A stretch of 64,000 nt of DNA from assembly GCF_024172165.1 (NCBI RefSeq), contig NZ_JAMZEB010000004.1:1-64000 (forward strand). Reading direction: 5' to 3'. The stretch's first letter is position 1. Every line of letters starts with the position of its first letter. A program made the position numbers and the translations under genes. This DNA comes from Nonomuraea thailandensis (lineage in GTDB: Bacteria > Actinomycetota > Actinomycetes > Streptosporangiales > Streptosporangiaceae). Positions 24,753 to 32,595 of the stretch are shown in pieces. The notes below the pieces were generated by a model. That model was not told the DNA's origin. It made no database searches and was given only the letters and a program-made list of their open reading frames with translations.

Positions 24753-26126
24753 TTACGTCTCCCCCCTATCGGAGGCGACGGTCCCGCGGCCAAGCGCAGG
24801 GATGGGAAGCGCTTGGATGGCAATGTTCCGGGCCGCGTTCATGTCCCGGTTCAAGACGAGCCCACACGAGCAGGTGAACACCCGGTCGGCCAGGGTCATG
24901 CGTGGGTTTTGCTTGCCACAGGCCGAACAGGTCTTGCTGGAAGGGAACCAGCGGTCAATGACCACCAATTTCGCTCCGTACCAGGAGGTTTTGTAGGCGA
25001 GCTGCCGACGGATCTCCCCGAAGGCCGCGTCGAGGATCGCTCGATTCAGCCCTGCCTTCTGCCGTACTTGCCGACCTGGTCGTTTCACGGTGCCACGCGC
25101 GGAGGAGGTCATGCCGGTGACGTTGAGATCTTCGACGGCCACCGTGTGGAACCCCGTTGCCAGCCGCTTTGTCAGCGTGTGCAGGAATCCGGCACGCCGG
25201 ACAGCAACCTTGTTGTGCAGGTGAGCAACCCGCTGCTTGGCTTTCTCCCTCCGGCCAGAACCTGGCTGGGTACGTGACAGAGCCTGCTGGGCACGATGCA
25301 GCCGTCTCGAGATAGCCAGGAGGTGGCGCGGATTGTCGACAAGCTCCACGGGCCCAGCTCCGAAGTCGACAGGCTGGGACAGCGCCATCAGGTGTGTCAC
25401 GCCGAGATCGACACCGACGAGCCCAGCCGCCGCTTGGCGACGGGTTGGCCGCTCGGGCAGTTCGACGGTCACCTTGCACAGCACGCTCGCGTACCAGCGA
25501 AGCCCACCGCGCAACACGGTTACCGACTGCACAACCGCGTCCCCACGACCGATCAGCCGCGCGAGGCGCTTGCCAGAGTCATGCAACCGGATCTCGCCCA
25601 GCTTGGGGATTCGCAATCGACGATGACTGGTCAACCGGATGCCGGGCTTAGTTACGTTGTGGTGGATGCGGAAGCTATCTCGAGACCGGCCGCGCTTCTT
25701 GAAGACTGGATAGCCGACGCGTCGCCCGGTGCGCCCGCCTTGTACCCATGCGAGCCAGTTCTTCCATGCGGCATCGGCGTCCAGGAACGCCGACTGAAAA
25801 CAGTAGGTATTGACTTCGTGCCACCACGGGCATGCCCCATCCTCCCCGGTTCGAGAGTCACCGCGAGCAGCGATCCACGCCTTGTGCACAGTTGGTTTGG
25901 TAGGCACCGCGACCTTGATCTGTCTGCGTGCGGCAGCCTCTTCCACGCCAGTTTCGACAAGGGCGGCCACCTTGCTGCGCCACAGCTCGTGCGCGGCCAC
26001 TTTGGCGGCCAGTGCGTGATTGAACGCCCACCGGGATGCGCCGGCATACCGGCGAAGTTCGCTCTCCTGAGCGAGAGAAGGGGCCAGCGTGAACTTGAAC
26101 GCCCGCAAGATCTGCTGTCGGGCCAC
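24753..26126 (-). CDS. tnpB: TnpB RNA-guided nuclease (IS200/IS605 OrfB)
   Basis: 457 aa, full length. The N-terminal OrfB HTH region (LRAFKFTLAPSLAQESELRRYAGASRWAFNHAL) precedes a RuvC-like core with D240 (GVDLGVTHL), E332 (VAVEDLNVTGM) and D428 (NRDMNAARN). A zinc finger has C400, C403, C419 and C421. All catalytic residues are present, so it should be active. The start is a GTG with GGAGGG upstream. No TnpA (Y1 transposase) is nearby, so the element cannot move on its own. It sits 135 bp beyond the end of the DUF5753 regulator gene. Confidence 0.93.
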   Translation of the reverse strand: MARQQILRAFKFTLAPSLAQESELRRYAGASRWAFNHALAAKVAAHELWRSKVAALVETGVEEAAARRQIKVAVPTKPTVHKAWIAARGDSRTGEDGACPWWHEVNTYCFQSAFLDADAAWKNWLAWVQGGRTGRRVGYPVFKKRGRSRDSFRIHHNVTKPGIRLTSHRRLRIPKLGEIRLHDSGKRLARLIGRGDAVVQSVTVLRGGLRWYASVLCKVTVELPERPTRRQAAAGLVGVDLGVTHLMALSQPVDFGAGPVELVDNPRHLLAISRRLHRAQQALSRTQPGSGRREKAKQRVAHLHNKVAVRRAGFLHTLTKRLATGFHTVAVEDLNVTGMTSSARGTVKRPGRQVRQKAGLNRAILDAAFGEIRRQLAYKTSWYGAKLVVIDRWFPSSKTCSACGKQNPRMTLADRVFTCSCGLVLNRDMNAARNIAIQALPIPALGRGTVASDRGET

Positions 26127-26260
26127 TTGCCCTCCAACCTGTGTTCACGATGGCGACGTCCGGAACGATACAAGCGGCCACCGACAGTTCTCTTGCAAGC
26201 GGCCGAGAGCATGTGAGGAGAAGCCGAGGTATTGCTGGAGCTGCGCTGGGCCACCAAACA

Positions 26261-27127
26261 TCACTTGCCGGACAGTGCGTCGGCAGCTGCGATGATGAGA
26301 TCACGAGCCTGATCGCCGGTGACGGCCTGGTCCCAGAGCTTGTCCATGACTCGCCTGTATCCGGCGGCCTCAGCTCCCCGGTGAAACGTCTCACCGATGA
26401 ACGTCTCCACAACTGCGAGCGACTCTTCGCCTTCGTAGATGCCGAAACTGTTTTGCGGGGTGACCTGCAGTTCCACGCCCATGGGGATGATGCCGAATCG
26501 AACACGCTCAAGCCCGATTACGGTTTGAAGACGATCAAGTTGGGTGCGCATCACACTGGGTGGGCAGATCAGCGTGCGCAGCACGGGTTCGGCCAGGAGG
26601 AACTCGAACTGTTTGGCCGGGTCGTACAGCAGTTGCTGGCGCTGCATGCGGGTAGAGACAGCGGTGTCTACGTCGTCGACGTCGAGTTCATGCAACCAGA
26701 TCATCTCGGTTAGCACCCGCTTGGTGTATGCGGGTACCTGTAGCAGTCCCGGAACGTAGACCGTCTCAAAATGTCGGACGTGGCTCGCCTCCCGCACGAG
26801 AGCGTTGTAGCTCTCTTGAACAGCGGCCTGGCCGCCACGCATGCGGCTGCGAAACGTGAGTTGGGCTATGCGGCCTTTCTCCTGCAGCTGCAGGAGCTCG
26901 TCCACCTCGGTTTCACTAGCACCGCATGTCTCCGCCCAAGTCCGTACGTCCTCGGGAGAGGGCAGTTGTTTGCCATTCTCGATACGGCTGACCTTTGACT
27001 GCTGCCAGCCGTGCGAGTCGGCGAGGTTCTTTCCGGATAGCCCCGCCTGCGTGCGCAGGTTCCGCAGGCGGGTTGCTACCCCATCGGGCTGGGTGAGCCA
27101 GTCCTCTAGCGATTCCACAACGATCAT
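26261..27127 (-). CDS. XRE regulator with DUF5753 (Scr1 family)
   Basis: 288 aa from the ATG of MIVVESLEDWLTQ, with GAAGGA just upstream. An XRE HTH (about residues 15-75: VATRLRNLRTQAGLSGKNLADSHGWQQSKVSRIENGKQLPS) is followed by a DUF5753 ligand-type domain (ETVYVPGLLQVPAYTKRVLTEM, QFEFLLAEPVLRTLICPP, FGIYEGEESLAVVETFIGE). Such regulators are common in Streptomyces and relatives next to DUF397 or DUF6879 genes. It begins 5 bp after the DUF6879 stop, completing a three-gene operon. Confidence 0.88.
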   Translation of the reverse strand: MIVVESLEDWLTQPDGVATRLRNLRTQAGLSGKNLADSHGWQQSKVSRIENGKQLPSPEDVRTWAETCGASETEVDELLQLQEKGRIAQLTFRSRMRGGQAAVQESYNALVREASHVRHFETVYVPGLLQVPAYTKRVLTEMIWLHELDVDDVDTAVSTRMQRQQLLYDPAKQFEFLLAEPVLRTLICPPSVMRTQLDRLQTVIGLERVRFGIIPMGVELQVTPQNSFGIYEGEESLAVVETFIGETFHRGAEAAGYRRVMDKLWDQAVTGDQARDLIIAAADALSGK

Positions 27128-27132
27128 TCCTT

Positions 27133-27678
27133 CTAGTCGGCGGGCGCGTCCGGAGTACTCAGGACGCTGTGGTGGACTGCCAGGTCCCGCCACGCGCACG
27201 CCTGCACCACAACTGCTGGATCATCAACGAGCTCGTGCGTGCCAGGCCGTCCTGCCTCATCGAACCGCATGATGATCAGCTGTGATGAATCGAGCAGCCA
27301 CCAGTCAGTGCTGCCCGCGTCCGGCAGCAAGCCGATGTCGAAAGCCTGCTGCCGGGTGAGGTATCGCATGATCTCGCCTGACGCGACATTCCAGGCGTCG
27401 AGCCACCGTTCGAACCTCTGGTACGGCGTTGGTGGATCATCCTGGACACGCACCCGCTCGATGCGCTTGCCTTGCCGGACGCCTTCAGCAACCTGGTCGT
27501 ACCAATCTTGGTAGACCGGTACAGGAGACCGAGGCTCGCCCTTGAGGAACGCGGCAAGGATTTCAGTCTCCTCGGGCACCAGATAGCTCGGCTGCAGTTC
27601 AAGGCGAAACGCCGTGTGCTTGAACTGATGGAGGGTGTCACCGAACCGCTCCGGCGCGATGGGCCGGCCTTGGATCAC
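27133..27678 (-). CDS. DUF6879 family protein
   Basis: 181 aa. The pattern FGDTLHQFKHTAFRLELQPSY, VPVYQDWYDQVAEGVRQGKRIERVRVQDDPPTPYQRFE and STDWWLLDSSQLIIMRFDEAG is that of DUF6879 proteins, which regularly sit beside Scr1/DUF5753 regulators. The role is unknown; a toxin- or effector-like partner is often proposed. The start overlaps the previous small gene's stop (ATGA). The order in this operon is small protein, DUF6879, DUF5753. Confidence 0.82.
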   Translation of the reverse strand: MIQGRPIAPERFGDTLHQFKHTAFRLELQPSYLVPEETEILAAFLKGEPRSPVPVYQDWYDQVAEGVRQGKRIERVRVQDDPPTPYQRFERWLDAWNVASGEIMRYLTRQQAFDIGLLPDAGSTDWWLLDSSQLIIMRFDEAGRPGTHELVDDPAVVVQACAWRDLAVHHSVLSTPDAPAD

Positions 27679-27902
27679 GCCGGCACCGTGGCTCGCTGAG
27701 CGAGGCGCTCCTCAACGAGGCGATCGATGACGTCGGCGGGGACATAGACGGCGTCTTCGTCCATGGCGAGGTCTCGTAGTTGTGCGCGCGTGGCCTCGTC
27801 GATCTTCTTGCCTTGAACGACGTAGCCGCTCGGCGCGTCGTAGATGGCCGGACACTGGCCACCGCCGGAGTCGGAGGTCTTCCACTTGAACGTGATCTCC
27901 AT
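27675..27902 (-). CDS. Small hypothetical protein, first gene of the DUF6879 operon (75 aa)
   Basis: ATG of MEITFKWKTSDSGGGQCPA with AAAGGTG upstream. A beta-rich N-terminus (YDAPSGYVVQGKKIDE) is followed by a helix (ATRAQLRDLAMDEDAVYVPADVIDRLVEERL). The stop overlaps the DUF6879 start. A small protein in this position is common in Scr1-type operons. It is not a recognised enzyme. Confidence 0.72.
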   Translation of the reverse strand: MEITFKWKTSDSGGGQCPAIYDAPSGYVVQGKKIDEATRAQLRDLAMDEDAVYVPADVIDRLVEERLAQRATVPA

Positions 27903-28411
27903 GGGGTTCACCTTTCTGGTTCCGTCACCACGCTTCCATGCTCGCAAGTTGCAGCCACAAAGGCAATGATCCCCGCCAAAGGTGCAAGAGGCGGGGATCT
28001 GCGTGGTGTTGTCGGAACCTGGCTCCCTAATCGTAGCCTCCAAGCCACAATTCTCGCGCAATGCTTGACTCTTGCGAGCTTGGGTCGGACGCTGATCTCG
28101 TGACGACCCGACAGCGCAGCGCACAGGAGGCCGAAGAGCCCACATCCCAGCCCAAACGCTGGGTGGCTCGCGTAGGTCCATGTGAGCAGGCTCTGGGTCT
28201 ACACGACGCTGGATCTGTGAGCGTCGTCTCAGCCTGGCCTGACGGCCTGCACACACATGTAGGGGGTGACTGCATCTAGCCCCACAACATCAATGGGCCC
28301 CCGCCCGCCCGGATTGCGCCCGGGCGAGACATCAAATGGGGCCCCGCCCGGATTGCGCCCGGGCGAGACCCCTGAACACCGGGACCACCTCTACGAAGGG
28401 AACAACCCCGG
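27903..28411. promoter_or_regulatory. Divergent intergenic region with a duplicated hairpin
   Basis: About 500 bases between the DUF6879 operon and the WhiB operon. A 27-bp unit is duplicated exactly at 28304-28330 and 28343-28369 (39-bp period). Each copy contains the stem CGCCCGG/CCGGGCG around ATTGCGC. Each copy is also preceded by a similar ATCAATGGG/ATCAAATGGGG word. A 72-codon frame at 28061-28279 lacks an RBS and is doubtful. Confidence 0.55.
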
Positions 28412-28801
28412 ATGAGCACCATGCTCTCATTGGCGCGCCAGGACCTGAACACCCTGGCCGCTGCCGAGTTGTCTCGGCAGGTACAACAGCAGGGCGTCTG
28501 CCGCACTGCCGACGACCCTGACGCCTGGTTCCCGCCTGAGCCCAATCGGTCGGGCCGGGAGTCGAAGGAGGCGTGGCAGGCGCGCCGCGCCGCTTACGAG
28601 CAGACCGCAGAACGCCTGTGCGGGGGCTGCCCGGCGCGGGCGGCGTGCCTGGAGCTCGCGCTGCAGGAGGAGGCGAAGCTTCCCCGGACCTGGGTGCACG
28701 GGGTCCAGGGCGGCAAGGCTCCCTGGCAGCGCCAGGCGATGCTGCGCTCGCGCACGCGTCACTCCAGGGCTGGCCAGGCCGCCGCGGGGGTGGCCTCGTG
28801 A
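28412..28801 (+). CDS. WhiB-family iron-sulfur transcriptional regulator
   Basis: 129 aa. The four cluster ligands are C30 (GVCRTADDPDAWFPPEP), C70 and C73 (LCGGC) and C79 (AACLELAL), the WhiB (Wbl) pattern C-X(n)-C-X2-C-X5-C. The usual GVWGG turn is VHGVQGGKAP here, and a basic Arg tail follows (QRQAMLRSRTRHSR). WhiB-like proteins bind sigma factor region 4 and control development or stress. It is first in a long coupled operon; the stop overlaps the GTG of the SsgA-like gene. The ATG has AAGGGA upstream. Confidence 0.87.
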   Translation: MSTMLSLARQDLNTLAAAELSRQVQQQGVCRTADDPDAWFPPEPNRSGRESKEAWQARRAAYEQTAERLCGGCPARAACLELALQEEAKLPRTWVHGVQGGKAPWQRQAMLRSRTRHSRAGQAAAGVAS

Positions 28802-29226
28802 CCACCTCGACGATCAAGGTCACGTTGACGGTGGCCTTCGCGGATTTGCCGAACCAGTCGATGCGGGTGACGGCCATCTTTGAGCCGAGCGACCCGTACG
28901 CCGTCCAGTTCCGCTTCCCCACTTCGCCCACCTGGACGTTCGCTCGCAACTTGCTGGCGGAGGGCCTGAAGTCTCTGGCGGGCGGCCCTGTGGGCGAGGG
29001 CGACATCACGATCGGCCCGACCGAGGCCGACGACTACGTCGAGATCGTGCTACACCCCCGCAGCTCGAAGCCGACGCGGCTGTATGCCCGTCGTGACGAA
29101 CTCGGCCCCTTCGTGGCCCAGGCCTACAAGAGGGTGCCGGACGAGCGCGAGGACGACTACATCGACTGGGACGGCGCCTGGTCGGCGCTGCGCCGCCAGA
29201 CGCTGGACGCGGGAGGTGGCGCATGA
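28798..29226 (+). CDS. SsgA-like sporulation/cell-division protein (SALP)
   Basis: 142 aa, from a GTG in a GTGA overlap with whiB. The pattern DLPNQSMRVTAIFEPSDPYAVQFRFPTSPTWTFARNLLAEGL followed by GEGDITIGP and YVEIVLHPRSSKPTRLYARRDELGPFVAQAYKRVP matches SsgA/SsgB. These actinomycete proteins direct septum site choice and FtsZ recruitment. One copy is normal on the chromosome; here it sits in a plasmid-type operon with a second relative next door. Confidence 0.75.
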   Translation: MTTSTIKVTLTVAFADLPNQSMRVTAIFEPSDPYAVQFRFPTSPTWTFARNLLAEGLKSLAGGPVGEGDITIGPTEADDYVEIVLHPRSSKPTRLYARRDELGPFVAQAYKRVPDEREDDYIDWDGAWSALRRQTLDAGGGA

Positions 29227-29696
29227 GCGTCAGCACCCTCCCCACTCTGGTGGAAGGCCTGGTCCTGCGGCCGCTCGCCGAGCCGGACGCGCCGCTGGTG
29301 GCGGTGGTGTCCTACCAGGCCGACGTGCCGTTCCTGCTGCGCCTGGCGTTCGTCGACGCGCACCGGCGCGAGACCCCGTTCGTCTACACGCTGCCCACCG
29401 ACGTACTGACCGAGGCCCTCGCGGAGGACCTGACGGCGCCCGCCGGTGACGGCGAGGTGCTCATCGGTCCTTCGCCCGAGCCGGGACAGCTGGTGCTGTC
29501 GGTGCCGGCCCCGGACGCGAGTGCCGAGGGCGGCCGGTTCGAGCTGCTGGTCGAGCGGGCCCGCCTGCAGGCGATCGCCGATCAGCTGCGAGGCACGGCG
29601 TCCGCCGACGTCGCCTCCGCCGCCGTGGTCACAGGTGTGGCCTTCGGCGCTGGGCGCGGCTCCCGGACCCGCCGCCACGCGGAGGTGGGGTCATGA
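29223..29696 (+). CDS. Second SsgA-like protein, divergent
   Basis: 157 aa, coupled to the preceding gene (ATGA). It keeps the SALP outline: YQADVPFLLRLAFVDAHRRETPFVYTLPTDVLTEALAEDL, GEVLIGPSPEPGQLVLSVPAPD, then FELLVERARLQAIADQL. Sequence identity to its neighbour looks low, so this is either an old duplication or a separate acquisition. A loose C-terminal tail ends RGSRTRRHAEVGS. Dimer formation between the two is a reasonable guess, not shown. Confidence 0.65.
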   Translation: MSVSTLPTLVEGLVLRPLAEPDAPLVAVVSYQADVPFLLRLAFVDAHRRETPFVYTLPTDVLTEALAEDLTAPAGDGEVLIGPSPEPGQLVLSVPAPDASAEGGRFELLVERARLQAIADQLRGTASADVASAAVVTGVAFGAGRGSRTRRHAEVGS

Positions 29697-29899
29697 CGCG
29701 CGAGCCGGCGATGACCGCCGCCTACGACGAACTGCTGGCCGCTGCCCGCGCGACCGTGGCAGCCGCCGCGCTCGGTGACCCCGAGCCGCTGGCCATCCTG
29801 GCCAGCTACCTGGCAGAGCATGGCCAGCTGCCGCCCGACGGTGCGCGCCCTGCGCAGTTGCTCGCGCTGGCCGCTCCGGCCCGGGCGGGGGTGGCGTGA
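29693..29899 (+). CDS. Small hypothetical protein (68 aa)
   Basis: ATG in an ATGA overlap with the second SsgA-like gene. The product is one Ala-rich helix pair (AAYDELLAAARATVAAAALGDPEPLAILASYLAEHG) with no cysteine or membrane segment. Its support is the coupling on both sides and G/C third-position bias. Confidence 0.6.
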   Translation: MTREPAMTAAYDELLAAARATVAAAALGDPEPLAILASYLAEHGQLPPDGARPAQLLALAAPARAGVA

Positions 29900-30312
29900 T
29901 GCGGTGGCGCATCAAGATCGGCCTCCTGTCCAGCCGTCGCCCGCCGTTGAAGTGGCTGCGCACCTGGCTGCACCTGACGGTGGCGAACCAGCGAAGCGAC
30001 CTGGACATGTTCGTGGACGACACGATGCATGTGTTGTGGGAGCTGTACCAGGTCTACGCCGACCACGACGGCAGCGCCCTGCACAACCGGATCGACGCCC
30101 TGATCGCCGCTGGCGTGCCGGGCGCTGAGGGACTGGACGACCGAGTTCAGACCATCGAGAACACGCTCGAAGGCCTCCTTGATCTGGCCGGGAGGCACGT
30201 CCTGCCGGAGCGGGACGGTAGTGGCAGGGCGGCGGCGCGGACTCAGCGGCGCTTGGCCCGGTTGTTCAGTGCCGAGGAGTGGCCGGACTCTTCTGCCGGC
30301 GGTGTGTCATGA
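29896..30312 (+). CDS. Hypothetical protein (138 aa)
   Basis: Starts at GTG 29896 or ATG 29899, overlapping the previous stop. A basic N-terminus (MRWRIKIGLLSSRRPPLKWL) precedes a helical core (DLDMFVDDTMHVLWELYQVYADHD, LDDRVQTIENTLEGLLDLAG). The last 70 bases overlap, tail to tail, the minus-strand gene at 30243. The family is unknown. Confidence 0.55.
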   Translation: MMRWRIKIGLLSSRRPPLKWLRTWLHLTVANQRSDLDMFVDDTMHVLWELYQVYADHDGSALHNRIDALIAAGVPGAEGLDDRVQTIENTLEGLLDLAGRHVLPERDGSGRAAARTQRRLARLFSAEEWPDSSAGGVS

Positions 30313-30623
30313 CGAAGATCGTCGGCGTAGCCACGCGCCGCCATTTGGCGACGGATCTTCCTGCTCGCTTCGAGCAGGTCGGCGCGAAGGTCCTCATGGA
30401 TGGCGTCGAGTTCCTTGGCCAGCACCTGGTCGTCGTGTTCAGCCGCAGCCCGATAGGCGGTGGCGGTGATCGCCCGCAGGTGTTCGTAGGCGTCATGCAG
30501 GCGCTTACGGGCGAAGGCGGTGTGCCAGTTGTAGGCCGCGATCTCAGCGCTCAGCCCGGCAGCGGGTGGTTCAGGGCGGCGAAAGGCACGCCACAGCCGG
30601 GCGCCCATCCGTGGGGTTCGCAT
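30243..30623 (-). CDS. Hypothetical protein on the strand opposite to the operon (126 aa)
   Basis: The minus-strand reading from ATG 30623 (MRTPRMGARLWRAFRRPEPP) gives an ordinary soluble helical protein: AYNWHTAFARKRLHDAYEHLRAITATAYRAAAEHDDQVLAKELDAIHEDLRADLLEASRKIRRQM. GGTGGGAG lies upstream. The competing plus-strand frame (30309-30698) is rich in Gly/Pro/Trp and looks like a shadow. So a single gene is set against the operon direction, in the gap before the RsbW-like gene. Confidence 0.6.
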   Translation of the reverse strand: MRTPRMGARLWRAFRRPEPPAAGLSAEIAAYNWHTAFARKRLHDAYEHLRAITATAYRAAAEHDDQVLAKELDAIHEDLRADLLEASRKIRRQMAARGYADDLRHDTPPAEESGHSSALNNRAKRR

Positions 30624-30698
30624 GTACGCATGCTCTCCCACCTGGACCTCCTCTGGGACCAAAGGCGCATATCTGCCCTGGTTGCGGGGGTGGCGTAG

Positions 30699-31136
30699 AT
30701 GTCGATCACGTTGTCCGTGCCCGTCACCTCCGGGCAGGCCTTCCTCGGCACGCGGGATCAGGTCGCCGCGGCCCGCGCGTGGGCGCTGGCGGCGGTGCCG
30801 CTGCCTAGGAGCCACCCGCGCGCCAGTGATCTGGCCACGGTGGTGACCGAGCTGGCCACCAACGCCATCCGGCACTCGATGTCCGGCGCGCGCGGCGGCC
30901 GCTACTGCCTGCAGGTCTCGCTCGACCCCGGCTCCACCGCCGAGCGCGGCGCGGTCGAGCTGACGTGCGTCGACCTGGGGCCCGGGGCCGGCCTTCAGGA
31001 CGAGCGCGAGGACGCCTGCGAGGGCGGCCGCGGCCTGCGACTGGTGCGAGCCCTGGTCGACGCCTACAGCGCCGATCAGACGCCTACCAGCCGCGAGGTG
31101 CGCTGCCGCCTGATCTGGGGCGGAGGCCCGGCGTGA
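30699..31136 (+). CDS. RsbW-like ATP-binding (anti-sigma kinase type) protein
   Basis: 145 aa with a GHKL/HATPase_c fold. The N-box is VVTELATNAIRHS (about residues 48-60), the G1-like motif is CVDLGPGAG, and the G2 region is EGGRGLRLVRALVDAYSAD. Such small kinases in actinomycetes act as anti-sigma factors or stand-alone switch proteins. The start follows the minus-strand gene, so it may have its own promoter. The stop overlaps the GTG of the next gene. Confidence 0.82.
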   Translation: MSITLSVPVTSGQAFLGTRDQVAAARAWALAAVPLPRSHPRASDLATVVTELATNAIRHSMSGARGGRYCLQVSLDPGSTAERGAVELTCVDLGPGAGLQDEREDACEGGRGLRLVRALVDAYSADQTPTSREVRCRLIWGGGPA

Positions 31137-31294
31137 GCACCGAGCACGACGACCGGAGCCGCCTCGCTGAGCGGGTGGCCCGGATGAACACGTGGCAGCT
31201 GGCCCTCGCGAAGGCGATGGCCAGCACCACCACCGACGCCAGCAGCGAGGACAGCACGGACAGCACGGACACGGAAGGAGGAGAGCGTGGCTGA
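31133..31294 (+). CDS. Small acidic protein (53 aa)
   Basis: GTG in a GTGA overlap with the RsbW-like gene. The product is MSTEHDDRSRLAERVARMN, a short helix (TWQLALAKAMA), and a Ser/Thr/Asp-rich tail (SSEDSTDSTDTEGGERG). It is probably unstructured in the second half. The stop overlaps the GTG of the next gene, so coupling is kept. Confidence 0.5.
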   Translation: MSTEHDDRSRLAERVARMNTWQLALAKAMASTTTDASSEDSTDSTDTEGGERG

Positions 31295-31514
31295 CGCCCG
31301 CACCCGGGCCACCGACAAGCGGGCCCGCCGCCGCAGTTTCCACCTGAACCGCATCGAGACCGCGCCGAGCCTGATGGAGAAGCTCGAGGCCGCCTTCGGG
31401 CTGCTGCGCGCCGAGATCAAGAACGGCGACCCGGCCAAGGCCCAGCAGATCGGCCTGGAGGCCATCGACTACCTCATCAGCGCCAGCGACCGCATCCCCC
31501 GGAGGACCTCATGA
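31287..31514 (+). CDS. Small hypothetical protein (75 aa)
   Basis: GTG start preceded by GGAGGAG (within the previous gene). Basic N-terminus (ADARTRATDKRARRRSFHLNR), then helices (PSLMEKLEAAFGLLRAEIKNGDPAKAQQIGLEAIDYLISASDRIP). It resembles a small helical adaptor; no known motif is seen. It is coupled to the following membrane protein gene by ATGA. Confidence 0.6.
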   Translation: MADARTRATDKRARRRSFHLNRIETAPSLMEKLEAAFGLLRAEIKNGDPAKAQQIGLEAIDYLISASDRIPRRTS

Positions 31515-32095
31515 CCGACCAGCGCACCCAGTCCATGCCGATCGGCCGCCACGAGGCGCGCACCGCGCCGCAACCGCCGACCGGCCAGCACCCGTACCCG
31601 TCCACGCCGCCGGCAGCGCACACCGGGGACTCGCACCCCCCGGTCCCGCCGCACGAGCACCCCCAGGCCGGCACGGGCCAGCAGATGCCGCCGACGGGCC
31701 CTGACGAGCGCTCGGCGGGCCCGGTCGGCCAGATGTGGCAGGCCTCCCGCAGCGACCGCGCCCTGCGCAAGCAGCGCGGCCGCGGCCGGTGGTGGGGAGC
31801 ACGGTGGATGCGCGAGCAGCCCACCAGCGTGGCCGACCACCTGGACTACTACCTCGCCCAGCGCGAGCAGCGAGCGGACGGCCGGCGCGGCTGGGGCCTG
31901 GCCACCGCGGTCCCGCTGATCAACGGCATACACGCCGGCTTCTACATCGTCTTCGGCCTGCTCGTGGGCCTGCCGGTGACGCTGGCCTGCTACGCGCTGG
32001 CGTGGATGTGCCAGCGGCCCGGCCGGGCGTTCCTGCTGGCCGCCGGCCTCTTCGTGATCGTGATCAACCTGGCGAGCTGGCTCGCCGCGCTCTGA
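31511..32095 (+). CDS. Two-TM membrane protein with Pro/His-rich N-terminus
   Basis: 194 aa. Residues 1-75 are a Pro/His/Gln-rich disordered region. Residues 80-125 are basic (LRKQRGRGRWWGARWMRE). Two membrane segments lie near 140-160 (FYIVFGLLVGLPVTLACYALAWM) and 170-192. The topology suggests a cytoplasmic N-terminal arm. Similar small membrane proteins (Spd type) occur in actinomycete transfer operons; the assignment here rests on context only. Confidence 0.65.
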   Translation: MTDQRTQSMPIGRHEARTAPQPPTGQHPYPSTPPAAHTGDSHPPVPPHEHPQAGTGQQMPPTGPDERSAGPVGQMWQASRSDRALRKQRGRGRWWGARWMREQPTSVADHLDYYLAQREQRADGRRGWGLATAVPLINGIHAGFYIVFGLLVGLPVTLACYALAWMCQRPGRAFLLAAGLFVIVINLASWLAAL

Positions 32096-32148
32096 CTCTC
32101 AGCCCCTCAACCCGCCTCACCAAACGATCTAGTGAAAGGAGCGAGACC

Positions 32149-32586
32149 GTGGGACAGATCTTCGCGGGCCTCGGCTTCACGGCTGTTTTTCTCGCCATCG
32201 GTATGCGCCTGATGAAGCAGGCGAAGTTCATCAAAGAGGACAAGCGTCGTGCGAAGTGGTATCGCGCGGCCGCTGTGATCATGTTCATCGCGGGGTGCGG
32301 GCTGGTCGGCTCCTGGTTCCAGGGGTTCGCCACCACGATCGCCGCGGTGGTGCCCGGGCCGATCGTCGGCTTTCTCGCGGTGTTCTGCGGGCTCGGCGTC
32401 GCGCTGGACTGCTGGGGCAAGGACAACCATGCTGGCCGCGGCACCGTCATGGTGGCGTTCATCGCCCCGCTGCTGATCGTGTTGGCGCCGGTCAGCCTGC
32501 TCGGCATCAACCCCGACGACCTGGTCAACGGGGTCAAGGGCGTCACGCAGAACGCGCAGCTGGTCAAGCCCGGCGGCCAGGGTTAG
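32149..32586 (+). CDS. Multi-TM membrane protein (145 aa)
   Basis: GTG start with GAAAGGAG 8 bases upstream. Four hydrophobic segments: FAGLGFTAVFLAIGMRLM, WYRAAAVIMFIAGCGLVGSWF, TTIAAVVPGPIVGFLAVFCGLG and TVMVAFIAPLLIVLAPVSLLG. A basic loop (KQAKFIKEDKRRAK) lies between the first two. It may form part of a transfer or mating-channel complex with the FtsK-like ATPase downstream; there is no family match. Confidence 0.68.
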   Translation: MGQIFAGLGFTAVFLAIGMRLMKQAKFIKEDKRRAKWYRAAAVIMFIAGCGLVGSWFQGFATTIAAVVPGPIVGFLAVFCGLGVALDCWGKDNHAGRGTVMVAFIAPLLIVLAPVSLLGINPDDLVNGVKGVTQNAQLVKPGGQG

Positions 32587-32595
32587 GCGGCCGCT

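Noticed and set aside
30309..30698. Plus-strand frame starting with an ATGA overlap at 30309
   Set aside because: The coupling signal is tempting, but the product is Gly/Pro-rich and unlike a folded protein, while the minus strand (30243-30623) reads as a normal helical protein.
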